Below, piece after piece: positions 44,824 to 56,590 of a DNA stretch of 64,000 nucleotides. How positions within the stretch are numbered: position 1 is the stretch's first letter; each line of letters opens with the position of its first letter. The position numbers and the translations under genes are program-made. This DNA is from Cyrtodaria siliqua. Taxonomy: Eukaryota > Mollusca > Bivalvia > Adapedonta > Hiatellidae. The stretch is taken from NCBI GenBank assembly GCA_037043455.1, contig JAWPHD010000002.1, positions 744,001 to 808,000 on the forward strand. The letters are read 5' to 3'. Below the pieces are notes generated by a model, which saw nothing but the letters and a program-made list of their open reading frames with translations, ran no database searches and had not been told where the DNA came from.

Positions 44824-45196
44824 TTGGAATTTGGACTGGTTGTACTGGAATTTGGACAGGTTGTACAGGAATTTGGACTTGGTTGTACTGGAATTTGGAC
44901 TGGTTGTACTGGTATTTGGACTGGTTGTACTGGTATTTGGACTTGGTTGTACTGGTATTTGGACTGGTTGTACTGGAATTTGGACTTGGTTGTACTGGAA
45001 TTTGGACTGGTTGTACTGGTATTTGGACTTGGTTGTACTGGTATTTGGACTGGTTGTACTGGAATTAGGACTTGGTTGTACTGGTATTTGGACTAGTTGT
45101 ACTGGTAGTTGGACTGGTTGTACTGGAATTTGGACTGGTTGTACTGGAATTTGGACTGGTTGTACTGGTATTTGGACTGGTTGTACTGGTATTCAA
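44824..45196 (+). repeat. 21/22-bp minisatellite (TGGTTGTACTGG)
   Basis: There are about 17 units of GGACTGGTTGTACTGGAATT plus T (21 bp), mixed with 22-bp units carrying GGACTTGG. The mixture shifts the frame between GCTGIWT-, LVVLVFG- and WLYWNLD-type heptads. Three long frames therefore stay open, none a credible protein. Confidence 0.93.
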
Positions 45197-45199
45197 CTT

Positions 45200-46730
45200 C
45201 TAAAATGTCAGAAATTAAATGAGTTTTTATTTTACATTTTGTTAACATCCCATTACGTTATATTCGGGCAGCAATCTGACAGGGAGATCCTTAGACGGAG
45301 GATTAGCTCTTTCACTGATGTAGTCGAAACATTGATTTAACGACCATTGTAGATTCAGATTCACGCTAAGTGCAGGCTGATCAGGGTTAACACTGTCAGC
45401 CACTCAGTAAGAATGTTTATATAACATTTTATACATAAAATATTACAGAAAGCTTTAAATTCAAATTTAAGCAGACAACATTTGAAATTTGGCAGCAAAA
45501 GGGTTAGGCATGCTTCCACAAGGGAGAGAACACGTGTGGAAAAGAAGTCAGCAGCCTGAACGTGCAAGTGTTAAGTACATTGTACCCACAAAGCTACATG
45601 TACCCAGACTGTTTCAAACATCAGAGTTGTGTTCTTTAACTCAGCTTACCAGTAATTACATTTTCATCAAAAGCATACAGATATACATCTATTTATCACT
45701 TTAAAGCTACTGTAGGTCTTCGTACATTAATTGTTTTGTTAAAGTGACTAATACAGGCCGCCCGTTGGCTGTTTTGTTGTATATTACCACTTACATAACC
45801 TTTGACTAGAGTACTACAATTATTAAATGTACATTATTTTATTTTTTTGAAGGGACACACAGCAATCTTGAAGTATTTTCCTATCTGTCACACATTTAAA
45901 CCATTATTGCGTGTGTACAAGTAATTTTAAGAATTATAGTTTCCCACAACAATACAAAACTTAAATCATTTTTAATGTGTATCCGAACATTTTAACGTTT
46001 AAAGATGCATGACAGCAAAATTATGCATGTAAATATTGAAATATTAGACATTTCATGAGAATTATTTTGTTCTATGTTATTTTGCATAAGCTTGGCTGAA
46101 TTAATCTCAGATCTATGCGCTGTACTCAAAATTAAGGAATATGCCGAAGCCTTGTATTGTGATCTTCATCTATGTAAGTAATTATTAAGTGTGATTACCA
46201 GTAGCCAATATTCAACTTGTGTACAAACAGACCGAGCATCAGGATTCATGCATGTCCCTTTAATATGAACCACAGCCTCTGGTAGTTTACATTCATGTAC
46301 CAGTAATTAAAGACTGCCATGTGTCCCTTTAATATGAACCACAGGCGTGATATGATTGCCTCTGGTCATTTACAGAAATTTAATTATACAACAGACTTAT
46401 TATACATCAACCTATAGTTGAATATTAACATGTTAAATGAATTTCAAACATAAAGAATTAGTGAGAACTATTAATTTATACAGTCTTAAATACCCTAATG
46501 TATGCGACATTCAACAATCAGTCATAAATTTGTCCTGTAATATTAGCTAGTGGGAATTAGACCATACTGTATAAAACAAGTTCAAGATTTTCTATTTTAG
46601 TAAATTACTGATCTTGATAATTCAACTATTGCACAGGACGATATCTGGGATGGTTTAGGGATAATACATGCATCATAAAGCTGTAAAATTATATGCGTGG
46701 TTCCTATTACATAAAAAAGAATAATAATAA
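45200..46730. other. AT-rich intron sequence with short dispersed motifs
   Basis: A motif of the type GATTGCCATGTGTCCCTTTAA occurs in variants near 46310-46336 and also near 3885-3905 and 45852-45874 (as AAGGGACACACAGCAATCTT). No gene is recognised. Confidence 0.4.
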
Positions 46731-46734
46731 AACA

Positions 46735-47785
46735 AGTAAGAGGCCCTCTTGGGCCTGTGGACGCTCTACTTGCTAAAGATAAAGTTTATGTATAAGGGGC
46801 CATAACTCTTTCAAAAATCATTCAACCAAAACATGGCAATGAAATACGCAACTAGGCTTGGTACTAATCATCCCTGCCAAGTTTCGTTGAAATTCAGCCA
46901 GAGGTTTAAGAGAACTAATCTGTATAAAGTTAGTGTATTAAAACCATTTAGGGGTCATAACTCTGCCAACATTCATTCAACCAAAACACGGCAATGACAG
47001 GTGCAACTAGGCTTGATACTGATCATCCCCACCAAGATTCGTTAAAATCCGGAAAGGAGTTCAGAAGAGACTAATCTGGACAAAGTTTGTGTATTAAAAC
47101 CTTTAAAGGGCCATAACTCTGCCAAAAATCATTCAACCAGAACACAGCGATGATTTGCCTCAATAGACCTGGAAATGATCATCCCTAAAACGTTTAAATC
47201 CGGCAATGGGTTCAGGAGAACTAGTCAGGACAAAGTTTGTGTATTAAAACCTTTAAAGGCCCATAACTCTGACAAAATCATTCGAAACACGGTGATGATG
47301 TATACAACTAGGCTTACCGGTAGTACTGATCATCCCTGAAAGGTTTCGCTGAAATCCGGCCAAATGAAGGCCCTTTCGTCTTAATGAGGCCAAAATATAG
47401 CATATTTCGGAAAATCAAGGGCCATAACTCAAGTGTAAATGGTCCAATCTGGCTGTTTTTCAAACTTGTCGGAGCTTTCATTGATATTAACAATCTGGTA
47501 AAGTTTGGTAAAGATCAGATGAAAAATGGAAGCCATATCATCATAACGAGGCAAAATATAGCATTTTTAAATAAATCAAGGGCCATAATTCTGCTGTTAC
47601 TTGTCTGATCTACTTGTCCAAGCTTTCATTGATATTAACAATCTGGTAAAGATTGGTAAAGATCGGATGAAAAATGAAGGCCATATCGTCTTAACGAGGT
47701 AAAGCTTAACAGACGACGGATGGATGACGGACAACTCACCAGCCCATAAGCTCTGCTGGCCAGTGGCCAGTACAGCTAAAAATAG
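46735..47785 (+). mobile_element. Tandem-core element, family B type, with terminal hairpin
   Basis: The 5' end AGAGGCCCTCTTGGGCCT is a hairpin. Four units of about 155 bp with GGGGCCATAACTCT and GGCAATGA blocks follow, then units of the 15172-18050 kind (GAGGCAAAATATAGCATTTT). The 3' end has GGATGGATGACGGAC, then CTCTGCTGGCCAGTGGCCAG and TACAGCTAAAAA. The terminal hairpin pairs CTGGCC with GGCCAG, whereas family A pairs CTGATC with GATCAG. Two core types in one element suggest a chimera. Confidence 0.7.
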
Positions 47786-47919
47786 GAGAGGTACATGTAG
47801 GTATGGAATTTTTGTTTTCTTTTTCACTCAATACTTTTATAACCTAATAAACTAACTTAAATATATATTTGCAGATATCATCAGATACAGTGCAGACAGA
47901 AAATGTAATTTAAACAAAA

Positions 47920-48435
47920 ACAAGAGGTCAATGACCTTGAAGCTCTACTGATAGGTTTTTGATAGCTAAATCAGCATTCCTGTGAAGTTTCATGAAAATG
48001 TGTCATGTAGCTTCAGAGGAGTAGTCGCTACAAGTTTTTACTATATAACTCTATGTAAACAAAGATGGCCGTCGCAGCCATGTTTAATGTCGAATAAAAA
48101 TAATTTTCAACAAGGAACAACATCATGTCATGCTGATCATTTTAGAAAAAGTCCCATCAATATCACTTATAGTTTTCAAGAAATAGTTGCTACAAATTTG
48201 TTTTTTAAAAATCTATATTTAGCTTTGGTGGCCATCTTGGATTTCATATCAACATGAATTTTTGCTAGGATCAACTAGACATCATGGGCAACATTTTTGT
48301 AAAGTTTCATGAAAATCCATTAACGTAGTTTCAGAGGAGTAGTCGCCACACAAAATGTTTACGGACGGACAGACAGACGGCGGACACCGAACTACGGCAT
48401 AAGCTCTGCTGATCTTTGATCAGTCGAGCTTAAAA
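47920..48435 (+). mobile_element. Helentron/HINE-like element, family A, copy 4
   Basis: The 5' end ACAAGAGGTCAATGACCTTG is followed by about one and a half core units and (ACGG/ACAG)n. The end is CATAAGCTCTGCTGATC, TTTGATCAGTCGAGC and TTAAAA. It is short but complete at both ends. Confidence 0.75.
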
Positions 48436-48478
48436 GAGTTTAAAGAGAATGTAGCAACACAGCCTAACACGTTCTATT

Positions 48479-48915
48479 ATTGAGAGTTCTGAAAAACTTG
48501 GGAAAAGGTGAAAGACTTGTCAAAATCAGATGATAAACAAAACAGATATGACCATTTAAAGGTTGTTGTAACTATGATATCAATGTTCCATATTATCATA
48601 TATGAAATATTGATAAATATCATTTAAAACGAAGAAAATCATTGCAAATGAATGCAAACATTTTTACAGTCATATAAAGCATTATCGACGTTAAGTATTA
48701 CATATTTTTCATACAGTCGCTGACATTCGTTCTCTATAAATCAGTAAATTTTCATATTTATAAATAATTCATATATGGTTATTTATGTCATAGCTCTCAA
48801 AATGGCCGCTTCCATACCCGTTTCAACAGAAACTTCAAATGATCATATCTTCTTTGTTTATCGTCCGATTGTGATACTTCTTTCACCCTTATTCAAGTGT
48901 TTCAGAACTCTCAAT
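48479..48915. mobile_element. Foldback MITE, copy 2
   Basis: ATTGAGAGTTCTG at 48479-48491 is the exact inverse of CAGAACTCTCAAT at 48903-48915. The inverted similarity continues inward with CAAAGAAGATATGA-like blocks and an AAAATGGCCGCTTCC block. It is the same family as 3110-3491. The middle part (48600-48740) is AT-rich and not shared. Confidence 0.75.
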
Positions 48916-49204
48916 GACCCTCGGTCAGTCTGGAAAGCAGAATCACACATCTAACTTTAATTGGCCTAAGATTGCCTGGGTAATCAGGGTTCAAATTTAA
49001 CGCTTATTTACTTGCTAAATGCAAGTAGATTTTTGCAGATTGCAATTATAAAATATTAGCACTTGCTAAATTTTTCAAGTAATAAAAGAAACCCACCACT
49101 AGGTCTCGGTCTACATTTATTCACTGAACATATTTATCTACATGTAGATAGAAGTAAGTACAAGCAAGATTTTACGCAAGTGTAAAACAGCTGCCGAGAG
49201 ACAA

Positions 49205-49446
49205 ACAAGAGGGCCATGATGGCCCTAAATCGCTCACCTGAGGGCAGTCATGTTTTGAGCAATCTTTGTCGAGTGTCACTCAAACATCAAATCAACATGA
49301 TTGACTGTAGCTTTTTTCATTAAAGATATAAGAAAAGATCCCCTCTGACTGGCAGCCATGTATTTTTTTATCGAATCAACATGCTTTATGCTATTTTTAA
49401 TCACACAAAGTCACCCTTGAGCACTATATGCTCAGGTGAGCTAAAA
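49205..49446 (+). mobile_element. Short ACAAGAG-type element, family C (complete)
   Basis: The 5' end ACAAGAGGGCCATGATGGCC has an AGGGCCA/TGGCCCT hairpin and is followed by CGCTCACCTGAG. The 3' end is CTCAGGTGAGCTAAAA, the inverse of that subterminal segment. At about 240 bp it is the smallest complete member of this structural class in the window. It contains a GGCAGCCATGTATTTTT block. Confidence 0.7.
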
Positions 49447-49663
49447 CACAACGGGGTGTCAGTTTCAACTCAGTTTTACGCACTGTATGTAAAAGATTTT
49501 GTATTGTCATATCTGTTATGATGACAGCGATGGATGTCCTATAGCTGATAGCATTAACAGGGCTGTACAAATCTTATAGCCGGACGCCTGGGACAAGTCC
49601 AAAACCAAAGTCGGGCGTGTCATTTTTTCAAAGATTTCAGTCCCGGACTAGTCCAATTATAAA

Positions 49664-51157
49664 ACAAGAGGTCAATGACCTTGAAGATCTACTGATTGAT
49701 TTTGATTTCAGGAAGCAGTCGCTACAAACTTGTTTTTTGAAAAATTATTTTTAGCCGTGGCGGCCATCTTGAATTTCCGGCCGACCTGACATTTTGCTAG
49801 GATCAATAAGACATCAAGAGCAACATTCCTGTGAAGTTTCATGAAAATCCGTCAAGTAGTTTTAGAGGAGTAGTCGCTACAAGTTTTCATTATCTATGTA
49901 AACAAAGATGGCCTTTGACAGCCATGTTTAACATCGAATCAAAACGATTTTTGACAAGGACCAACATCATGTCATGCTTATCATTTGAGAAAAAGTCCCA
50001 TATCAATGAATTTCCGGCTGACCTGAAATTTGCTAGGATCCATAAGACATCAAGAGTAACATTCGTGTGAAGTCTCATGAAAATCCGTCAAGTAGTTTCA
50101 GAGGAGTAATCGCTACAAGTTTTCATTATATAACTCTATGTAAACAAAGATGGTCACTGGCAGCCGTGTTTAACATCGAATCAAAATAATGTTCGATTCA
50201 GATAACCATCATGTCATGCTGATCATTTTAGAAAAAGTCCCATATCAATATCACTTATAGTTTTCAAGAAGTAGTCGCTTCAAACTTATTTTTTAAAAAT
50301 CTATTTTTAGCTGTGGCCACCATCTTGAATTTCTGGCCGATCTGAAATTTTGCTAGGATCAATAAGACATTAAGAGCAACATTCCTGTAAAGTTTCATGA
50401 AATTCCGCCAAGTTGTTTCAGAGGAGTAGTCGCTACAAGTTTTTACTATATAACTCTATGTAAACAAAGATGGCCGCTGGCAGCCATGTTTAACGTCGAA
50501 TCAAAACTATTTTTGACAAGGACCAACATCATGTCATACTGATCAATTTAGAAAAAGTCCCATATCAATACTACTTATAGTTTTCAAAAAGTAGTCGCTA
50601 CAAACTTGTATTTTGAAAAGTTATTTTTAGCCGTGGTGGCCATCTTGAATTTCCGGCCGACCTGAAATTTTGCTAGGATCAATTAGACATCAAGAGCAAC
50701 ACTCCTGTGAAGTTTCATGGAAATCCGTAAAGTAGTTTCAGAGGAGTAGTCGCTACAAGTTTTAATTATATAACTCTATGTAAACAAAGATGGCCGCTGG
50801 CAGCCATGTTTAACGTCGAATCAAAACGATTTCGACAAGGACCAACATCATGTCATGCTGATCATTTTAGAAAAAGTCTCAATATCACTTAGAGTTTTCA
50901 AGAAGTAGTCGCTACAAACTTGTTTTTTAAAAACCTATTTTTAGATTTGGCGGCCATCTTGGATTTAATATCAACATGAATTTTTGCTAGGATCAACTTG
51001 ACTTCATGGGCAACACTTCGTTTAAGTTTCATGAAAATCCATTCAGTAGTTTCAGAGAAGTATTCGCTACAAAAAAAAAGTTTACGGAAGGACAGACAGA
51101 CGACGGACACCGCACCACGGCATAAGCTCTGCTGATCTCTGATCAGTAGAGCTAAAA
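49664..51157 (+). mobile_element. Helentron/HINE-like element, family A, copy 5
   Basis: The 5' end is ACAAGAGGTCAATGACCTTG. About four core units of about 330 bp follow, each with two AGTAGTCGCTACAA motifs, GGCCGACCTGAAATTTTGC and AACAAAGATGGCCGCTGGC. The 3' end is a GGACAGACAGACGACGG tail, hairpin and GAGCTAAAAAG. Related sequence (AAAGTCGGG, TTTCAGTCCC) lies on both sides, so the host of the insertion was a repeat. Confidence 0.8.
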
Positions 51158-51671
51158 AGAGAAAGTCGGGGTGTCACTGTTTGAAAGAGTTCAGTCCCAG
51201 ATTTGTCCAATTAACAATGTCGACCATCGGTCATAAAACAACCCCAGCACACTTCTCAACGTAATCCTTTTAACTGCACTCGCTTATGTAATGCAATTAG
51301 CATCCACAGTGGCGATCAGCGATGACCCCGGGCAATTTTATCAACAATCAACCATGCCGGAAGTCCCGCCTCCAAATTACTTTGACAGTCGGCATTGTCG
51401 ACATTATCCAATCAATTGACCCGATCTATTTTAATCCAGACCCGCTAGCCAATGAAACGACTACTACAGGTAAATCACAATTTGCCTTGGAGGTCAAGTC
51501 AGATAGACCTTTCTTTCTTTCGTCTAATCAATATTCATGAGAAGTCATGTTCGTCACGCTATTACCTGTTCGTCACTATTGAGTTGAAAATGGTGATGAA
51601 CTCAAACAATAACACTAACACGTTGATTAATTAGCAATCAGGCCGATTTGTCGGCAATCTTTCTAATCATT

Positions 51672-53094
51672 TCAGAAAAAGTCCCATATCAATATCACTT
51701 ACAGTTTTCAAGAAGTAGTCGCTACAAACTTGTTTTTAAAAATCTATGTTTAGCCGTGGTGGTCATCTTGAATTTCCGGCCAACCTGAAATTGTGCTAGG
51801 ATCAACTAGATATCAAGAGCAACATTCCTGTGAAGTTTCATGAAAATCCGTCTAGTAGTTTCAGAGCCTGAGGAGTAGTCACTACACATTTTTACTATAC
51901 AAACTCTATGTACAATTTTTTTTTTAATCTGCTTTTAGCCATGGCGGCCATCTTGAATTTCCGGCCGACCTAAAAACATTCTGGGATCAATTAGACATCA
52001 AGAGCAACATTCCTGTGAAGTTTCATAAAAAATTTCAGAGGAGTAGTCGTTACAAGTTTTTACTATATAAATCTATGTAAACAAAGATGGCCACTAGCGG
52101 CCATGTTTAAAGTCGCTAGAAATAAATTTCGACAAGGATCAACATCATGTCATGCTGATGATTTTAGAAAACGTCCCATGTCAATAACACTTACAGTTTT
52201 CAAGAAGTAGTCGCTACAAATTTATTTCTTTTTAATCTATTTTTTGCCATGGCGGCCATCTTGAATTTCCGGCCAGCCTGAAATTTTTCTAGTATCAACT
52301 AGACATCAAGAGCAACATTCCTGTGAAGTTTCATGAACATCCGTCAAATAGTTTCAGAGGAGTAGTCGCTACAAGTTTTTACTATATAACTCTATGTAAA
52401 CAAAGATGGCCACTGGCAGCCATGTTTAACTTCGAATCAAAATAATGTTCGACTACGATCAACCTCATGTCATGCTGATCATTTTAGAAAAAGTCCCATA
52501 TCAATATCACTTATAGTTTTCAAGAAGTAGTCGCTACAAACTTATTATTTTTAAATCTATTTTTAGCTGTGGTGGCCATCTTGAATTTCTGGCCAACCTG
52601 AAATTTTCTAGGATCAATAATACATCAAGAGCAACATTCCTGTAAAGTTTCATAAAAATCCGCCAAGTAGTTTCAGAGGAGTAGTCGCTACAAGTTTTTG
52701 CTATATAACTCTATGTAAACAAAGATGGCCACTGGCAGCCATGTTTAACGTCGAATCAAAACGATTTTTGACAAGGACCAACAACATGTCATGCTTATCA
52801 TTTGAGAAAAAGTCCCATATCAATATCACTTATAGTTTTCAATAAGTAGTCGCTACAAACTTGTATTTTAAAAATCTATTTTTAGCTTTGGCGGCCATCT
52901 TGGATTTCACATCAACATGATTTTTTGCTAGGATCAACTAGACTTCATGGGCAACATTTCTGTAAAGTTTCATGAATATCCATCTAGTAATTTCAGAGGA
53001 GTAGTCGCTACAAATAAAAGTTTACGGACAGACAGACAGACGGACGACGCACCACGGCATAAGCTCTGCTGATCTCTGATCAGTCAAGCTAATA
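51672..53094 (+). mobile_element. Helentron/HINE-like element, family A, copy 6 (5'-truncated)
   Basis: It starts inside a core unit (TTTCAGAAAAAGTCCCATAT), has about four units, and ends with GACAGACAGACAGACGGACG, the terminal hairpin and AAGCTAATAAA. The ACAAGAG 5' end is missing. Confidence 0.75.
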
Positions 53095-54964
53095 AAAAGA
53101 GGAAAAATGTACATGATGTAGAATGTGATACACAGCTAATCAAAAGTCAAAATCATCTGGTGTAGTGGACAAAAACATAAAAATAAAATGTTTATATTGA
53201 TTCACATGTTATTTATTTTTTGCATTAGGTAAAATGGTAATGAAGTTAAGAATCTCATGTGTAGCCCCTTACCTATTTAAAGTTATGACTATTTTTTCTC
53301 TCCATTAAATGATTATCTGAACTGTAATATGAAACTCAATATCTATATTGAAATTTAAAAATGCAGATGTGATTCTTACTATTGCTACTGTTTCACCAAA
53401 TGGCAGTCTACAATCTATACCACTGAAACATACGTTAATTGTCTGAAGGGTAAATAAGGACTGTTTCATTTACTGTGAATAATGAATTGTAACGAGTATG
53501 CAAATTCGTTAAAATAAGACGCAGTTTTAACATATTGAGAAATCGAAAGAATTCAGGACTTGTGTCCATTTTTTGGGACTAGTGACAATTTTGTTGGGAC
53601 TAGTCACTTTTGACAGGGTGACTAGTGGCTAAAAACATTATTTGTACAGCCCTGATTAACAAAACTTTGGTAAAAGTTTCAATATAGTTCTATAGGGAAA
53701 CTGCCTGCCCACTGGCGGCTATTATGTTTTCATGAGAACGAACTTGGTAGAAGGTCACCTAAACACCATTTCTGTGAAATTATTTTGTAGTATATAACAA
53801 GAAGCTTTTTAAATGTTTTCTGATATAGTTATATAGGGAAGCTACCCCGCCCCCTGGTGGCCATGAAGTTTGACTTATCAACCCGGCTTGAAAATCTTGG
53901 TAAAGTGGCTGCTCTACAGAGGTACAACAACATAATACACAATAATACAATAGAAACATAAGTGAGGTTAATATACTCATTTAATGTGTGTAAAGAAAAT
54001 TTATTTTTACACTGGTGGCTTGTGATTTTAACTGAAGCTGACTGAGTTTATTGACCCATTTGCCAGACCTTGACAGGAAATGAATTTGAATATGAAATGA
54101 CAACCACTGCTAGGTAGGGTAACAATAATTATGAACCATTAAAAAAATGTTTGGAAAGAAAGGAAGCAAGGGTAAACTGGTGATATTGAATTAAATACAA
54201 ATATATATAATATAAATGGCTTTAACAAACCAGGCCAAACTTGAAAACTGGAGCGTCAAATTAAGAGTTACCCCCTCATAATTCATTTACGCATATTTAA
54301 TCATGGCAGGGTATGAAAATTCCATGTGTATGCTTGCCATGATATATGCTCACTGATGCAGGACAAGTAAAAATTCAGACCATTCAAATATTACATAGGA
54401 CGAGTAACTCACAATTTATTTTTTTTGCCCTGCATGGATATCTTTAAAAGTACCCAGTGAATAAACATTTACTTTCAATTGGCATATATACATTATTATA
54501 TGACCTGAACACCTGGATAGAGTTTTGATAAACAGTTTTGTAGTTTAATTTTGCTGTTATTTGGCAGGTTATTTTTTTAACTATTGATGAATTTCATATT
54601 CATTATAAATATAAAAAGAAATCTTTATCCAATACATCAGTTATCAATGGTGAAACTTCAGTGATTTAGACACCAATATAAATGCCAACACTCACCTAGC
54701 AATAGTAACATTAGCTGATATTGATTTCATGTTATAATTAATATTTTCTCCAGCTGTGAAATACTGAGGCTGGCTATATTTAACAGCAGATTTTCAGAAA
54801 GATATTACTACACGAATATTAAAATATTATTTGTTCAAATTCACAAAACTGGAATGAATTGTCGTCAGCATAATGAGCAACCATTTATAATATTTAGATT
54901 TTTTTATAGTAATTTTAAAAGTGCAATAAAATGCATGGTCAGTTGAACTCAGCATCCTTAAACA
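53095..54964. other. AT-rich intron sequence with repeat remnants
   Basis: GGGACTAGTSAC motifs at 53575-53625 recall the fragment flanking the element at 49664. Two related units with CACTGGCGGCTATTATG-like and CCCTGGTGGCCATGAAG-like blocks lie at 53690-53900. No gene is seen. Confidence 0.4.
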
Positions 54965-55262
54965 AATGTTGATTATTGTGCTATGACTGACTGACTAAAT
55001 GTTGATTATTGTGCTATGACTGACTGACTAAATGTTGATTATTGTGCTATGACTGACTGACTAAATGTTGATTATTGTGCTATGACTGACTGACTAAATG
55101 TTGATTATTGTGCTATGACTGACTGACTAAATGTTGATTATTGTGCTATGACTGACTGACTAAATGTTGATTATTGTGCTATGACTGACTGACTAAATGT
55201 TGATTATTGTGCTATGACTGACTGACTAAATGTTGATTATTGTGCTATTACTGACTGACTAA
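54965..55262 (+). repeat. 33-bp minisatellite, nearly uniform
   Basis: There are nine tandem units of TGTTGATTATTGTGCTATGA followed by CTGACTGACTAAA. The first eight appear identical and the last differs by one base (CTATTACTGACT). The uniformity points to recent expansion or homogenisation. Confidence 0.95.
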
Positions 55263-56590
55263 AAATGCGGCGACCCAATTTGTTACATATATAATTTTAG
55301 GATGGCGCTGCAAATCACGGTCAAAAAAACATACCGGGTCCCGGAAATTAAACTATCCATAAGACCATAACAGGTTCGCATTCGCAGTGTTATTTAGTAG
55401 CTTGCATTTCTGAATAAAATTAAGCGTTTGTTGTAACGCATTCTTACGACACAGATTTGCTATTTACTATTTACTATAACTAACAATAGAAAAAGATTAT
55501 TCATCGAAATATCAGAATCTGAACAATATCACCGTTTAAACTGTTAATATTCAATCTTTCTTCTTCAGTTCAATGTGACAAAGTCGCGTGACCTTTCAAT
55601 GACAGTATGAAAGCTGTAATTTGGTTGGTTCAAAGCTAGTAATCGACCAATGAAATGAGTGCTTAAATTTCAATCAATTTAATCATGGGAGAGATAAACA
55701 AATACGACTTCAAATTACAAGCGATAAAAACACAATTTCTGCGTCGTCCTCTGGGAAATTTTTAAAAAATAAACGCTTGTACGTGACTTCTGGTGCATTT
55801 TAGGGTCAGGATGATGAAAGATGATGAAAGATTTAAATCCTGTCGAAAATACAATTATTCCTTAACATTTCAGACTCAGCATGTTACTTGTACCCCACTT
55901 AGGCTCACCTTTTTATTGCGTTTTTCGAGTTTTTATTTTTTGAGCCTTCGTTTGAAAAGTTTACTCACATGAGTAAATGAGTATGGCACACTACGCGCCT
56001 GTCTGTTACACATGTTGCTGCAATACATTTGGAAAAAAAAATTGTTTGAGTATAACTATGTGACTACACGTAACCGTCCTTAACCCTTTTGGGATGCATG
56101 CCGTTAGGCCGAGAAAGAACAACGCATACAAGTATCATAACAAAATAAAGGGGATTTTTTTTAGAACTTAGTGCATTTTGAACCATTAATGGCATTTAAT
56201 AATCTAGCACAAATTAATTTGCTAAAAAGTGTTTTATCCATTCAAAACAAACTGGAATTAGAAAGCAAGTTTGGAGTACTCCACTTTTTATAGACAAGAA
56301 TCATATAAAACCTTAAATACAATGTAGACTATAGTATACAATTTAAAAGACTATAAGTATATAAACCTTAAACAAGTACCCTTGTAAGTTGTTTAGTTAT
56401 CCATTCATTACACCAAAAGATAGCATAAAACATATTCATTATCTACAAGATTCAAAGAGTCGCCATGTACAAGTGAATAATTCAAATCAGGGCATAAATA
56501 GGTTGACAAAAGACACACTGAGTAGTTCAAATAAATGTTCAATAATTTTAAAAATGATGAAAGGTTAAACTAGCGAAAAAATATAATTAC
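55263..56590. other. Intron 1 sequence next to exon 1, nothing recognised
   Basis: AT-rich, without arrays or clear element ends. It begins with a GATGGCGCTGCAAATCACGG stretch after the minisatellite. No other exon is seen. Confidence 0.4.

Larger units (their letters stand above)
13250..56590 (-). other. Intron 1 of the zinc transporter gene (43.3 kb)
   Basis: The intron is bounded by donor GCTATAG|GTAATT after exon 1 and acceptor TTACAG before exon 2, both phase 1. It is dominated by minisatellites and non-autonomous mobile elements, listed separately. No other host exon or nested protein-coding gene is supported. Confidence 0.8.

Noticed and set aside
44762..45340. 192-codon ORF and two overlapping frames with GCTGIWT/WLYWNLD repeats
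   Set aside because: The 21/22-bp minisatellite is open in all three plus frames; no start context or family match.
49595..51215. Long target duplication around family A copy 5
   Set aside because: The similar flanks (AAAGTCGGG...TTTCAGTCCC) differ at many positions, so they are more likely two copies of an older repeat than a duplication made at insertion.
51322..51634. Short plus-strand ORFs between two family A elements
   Set aside because: 60-72 codons, no family pattern, no splice or start context.
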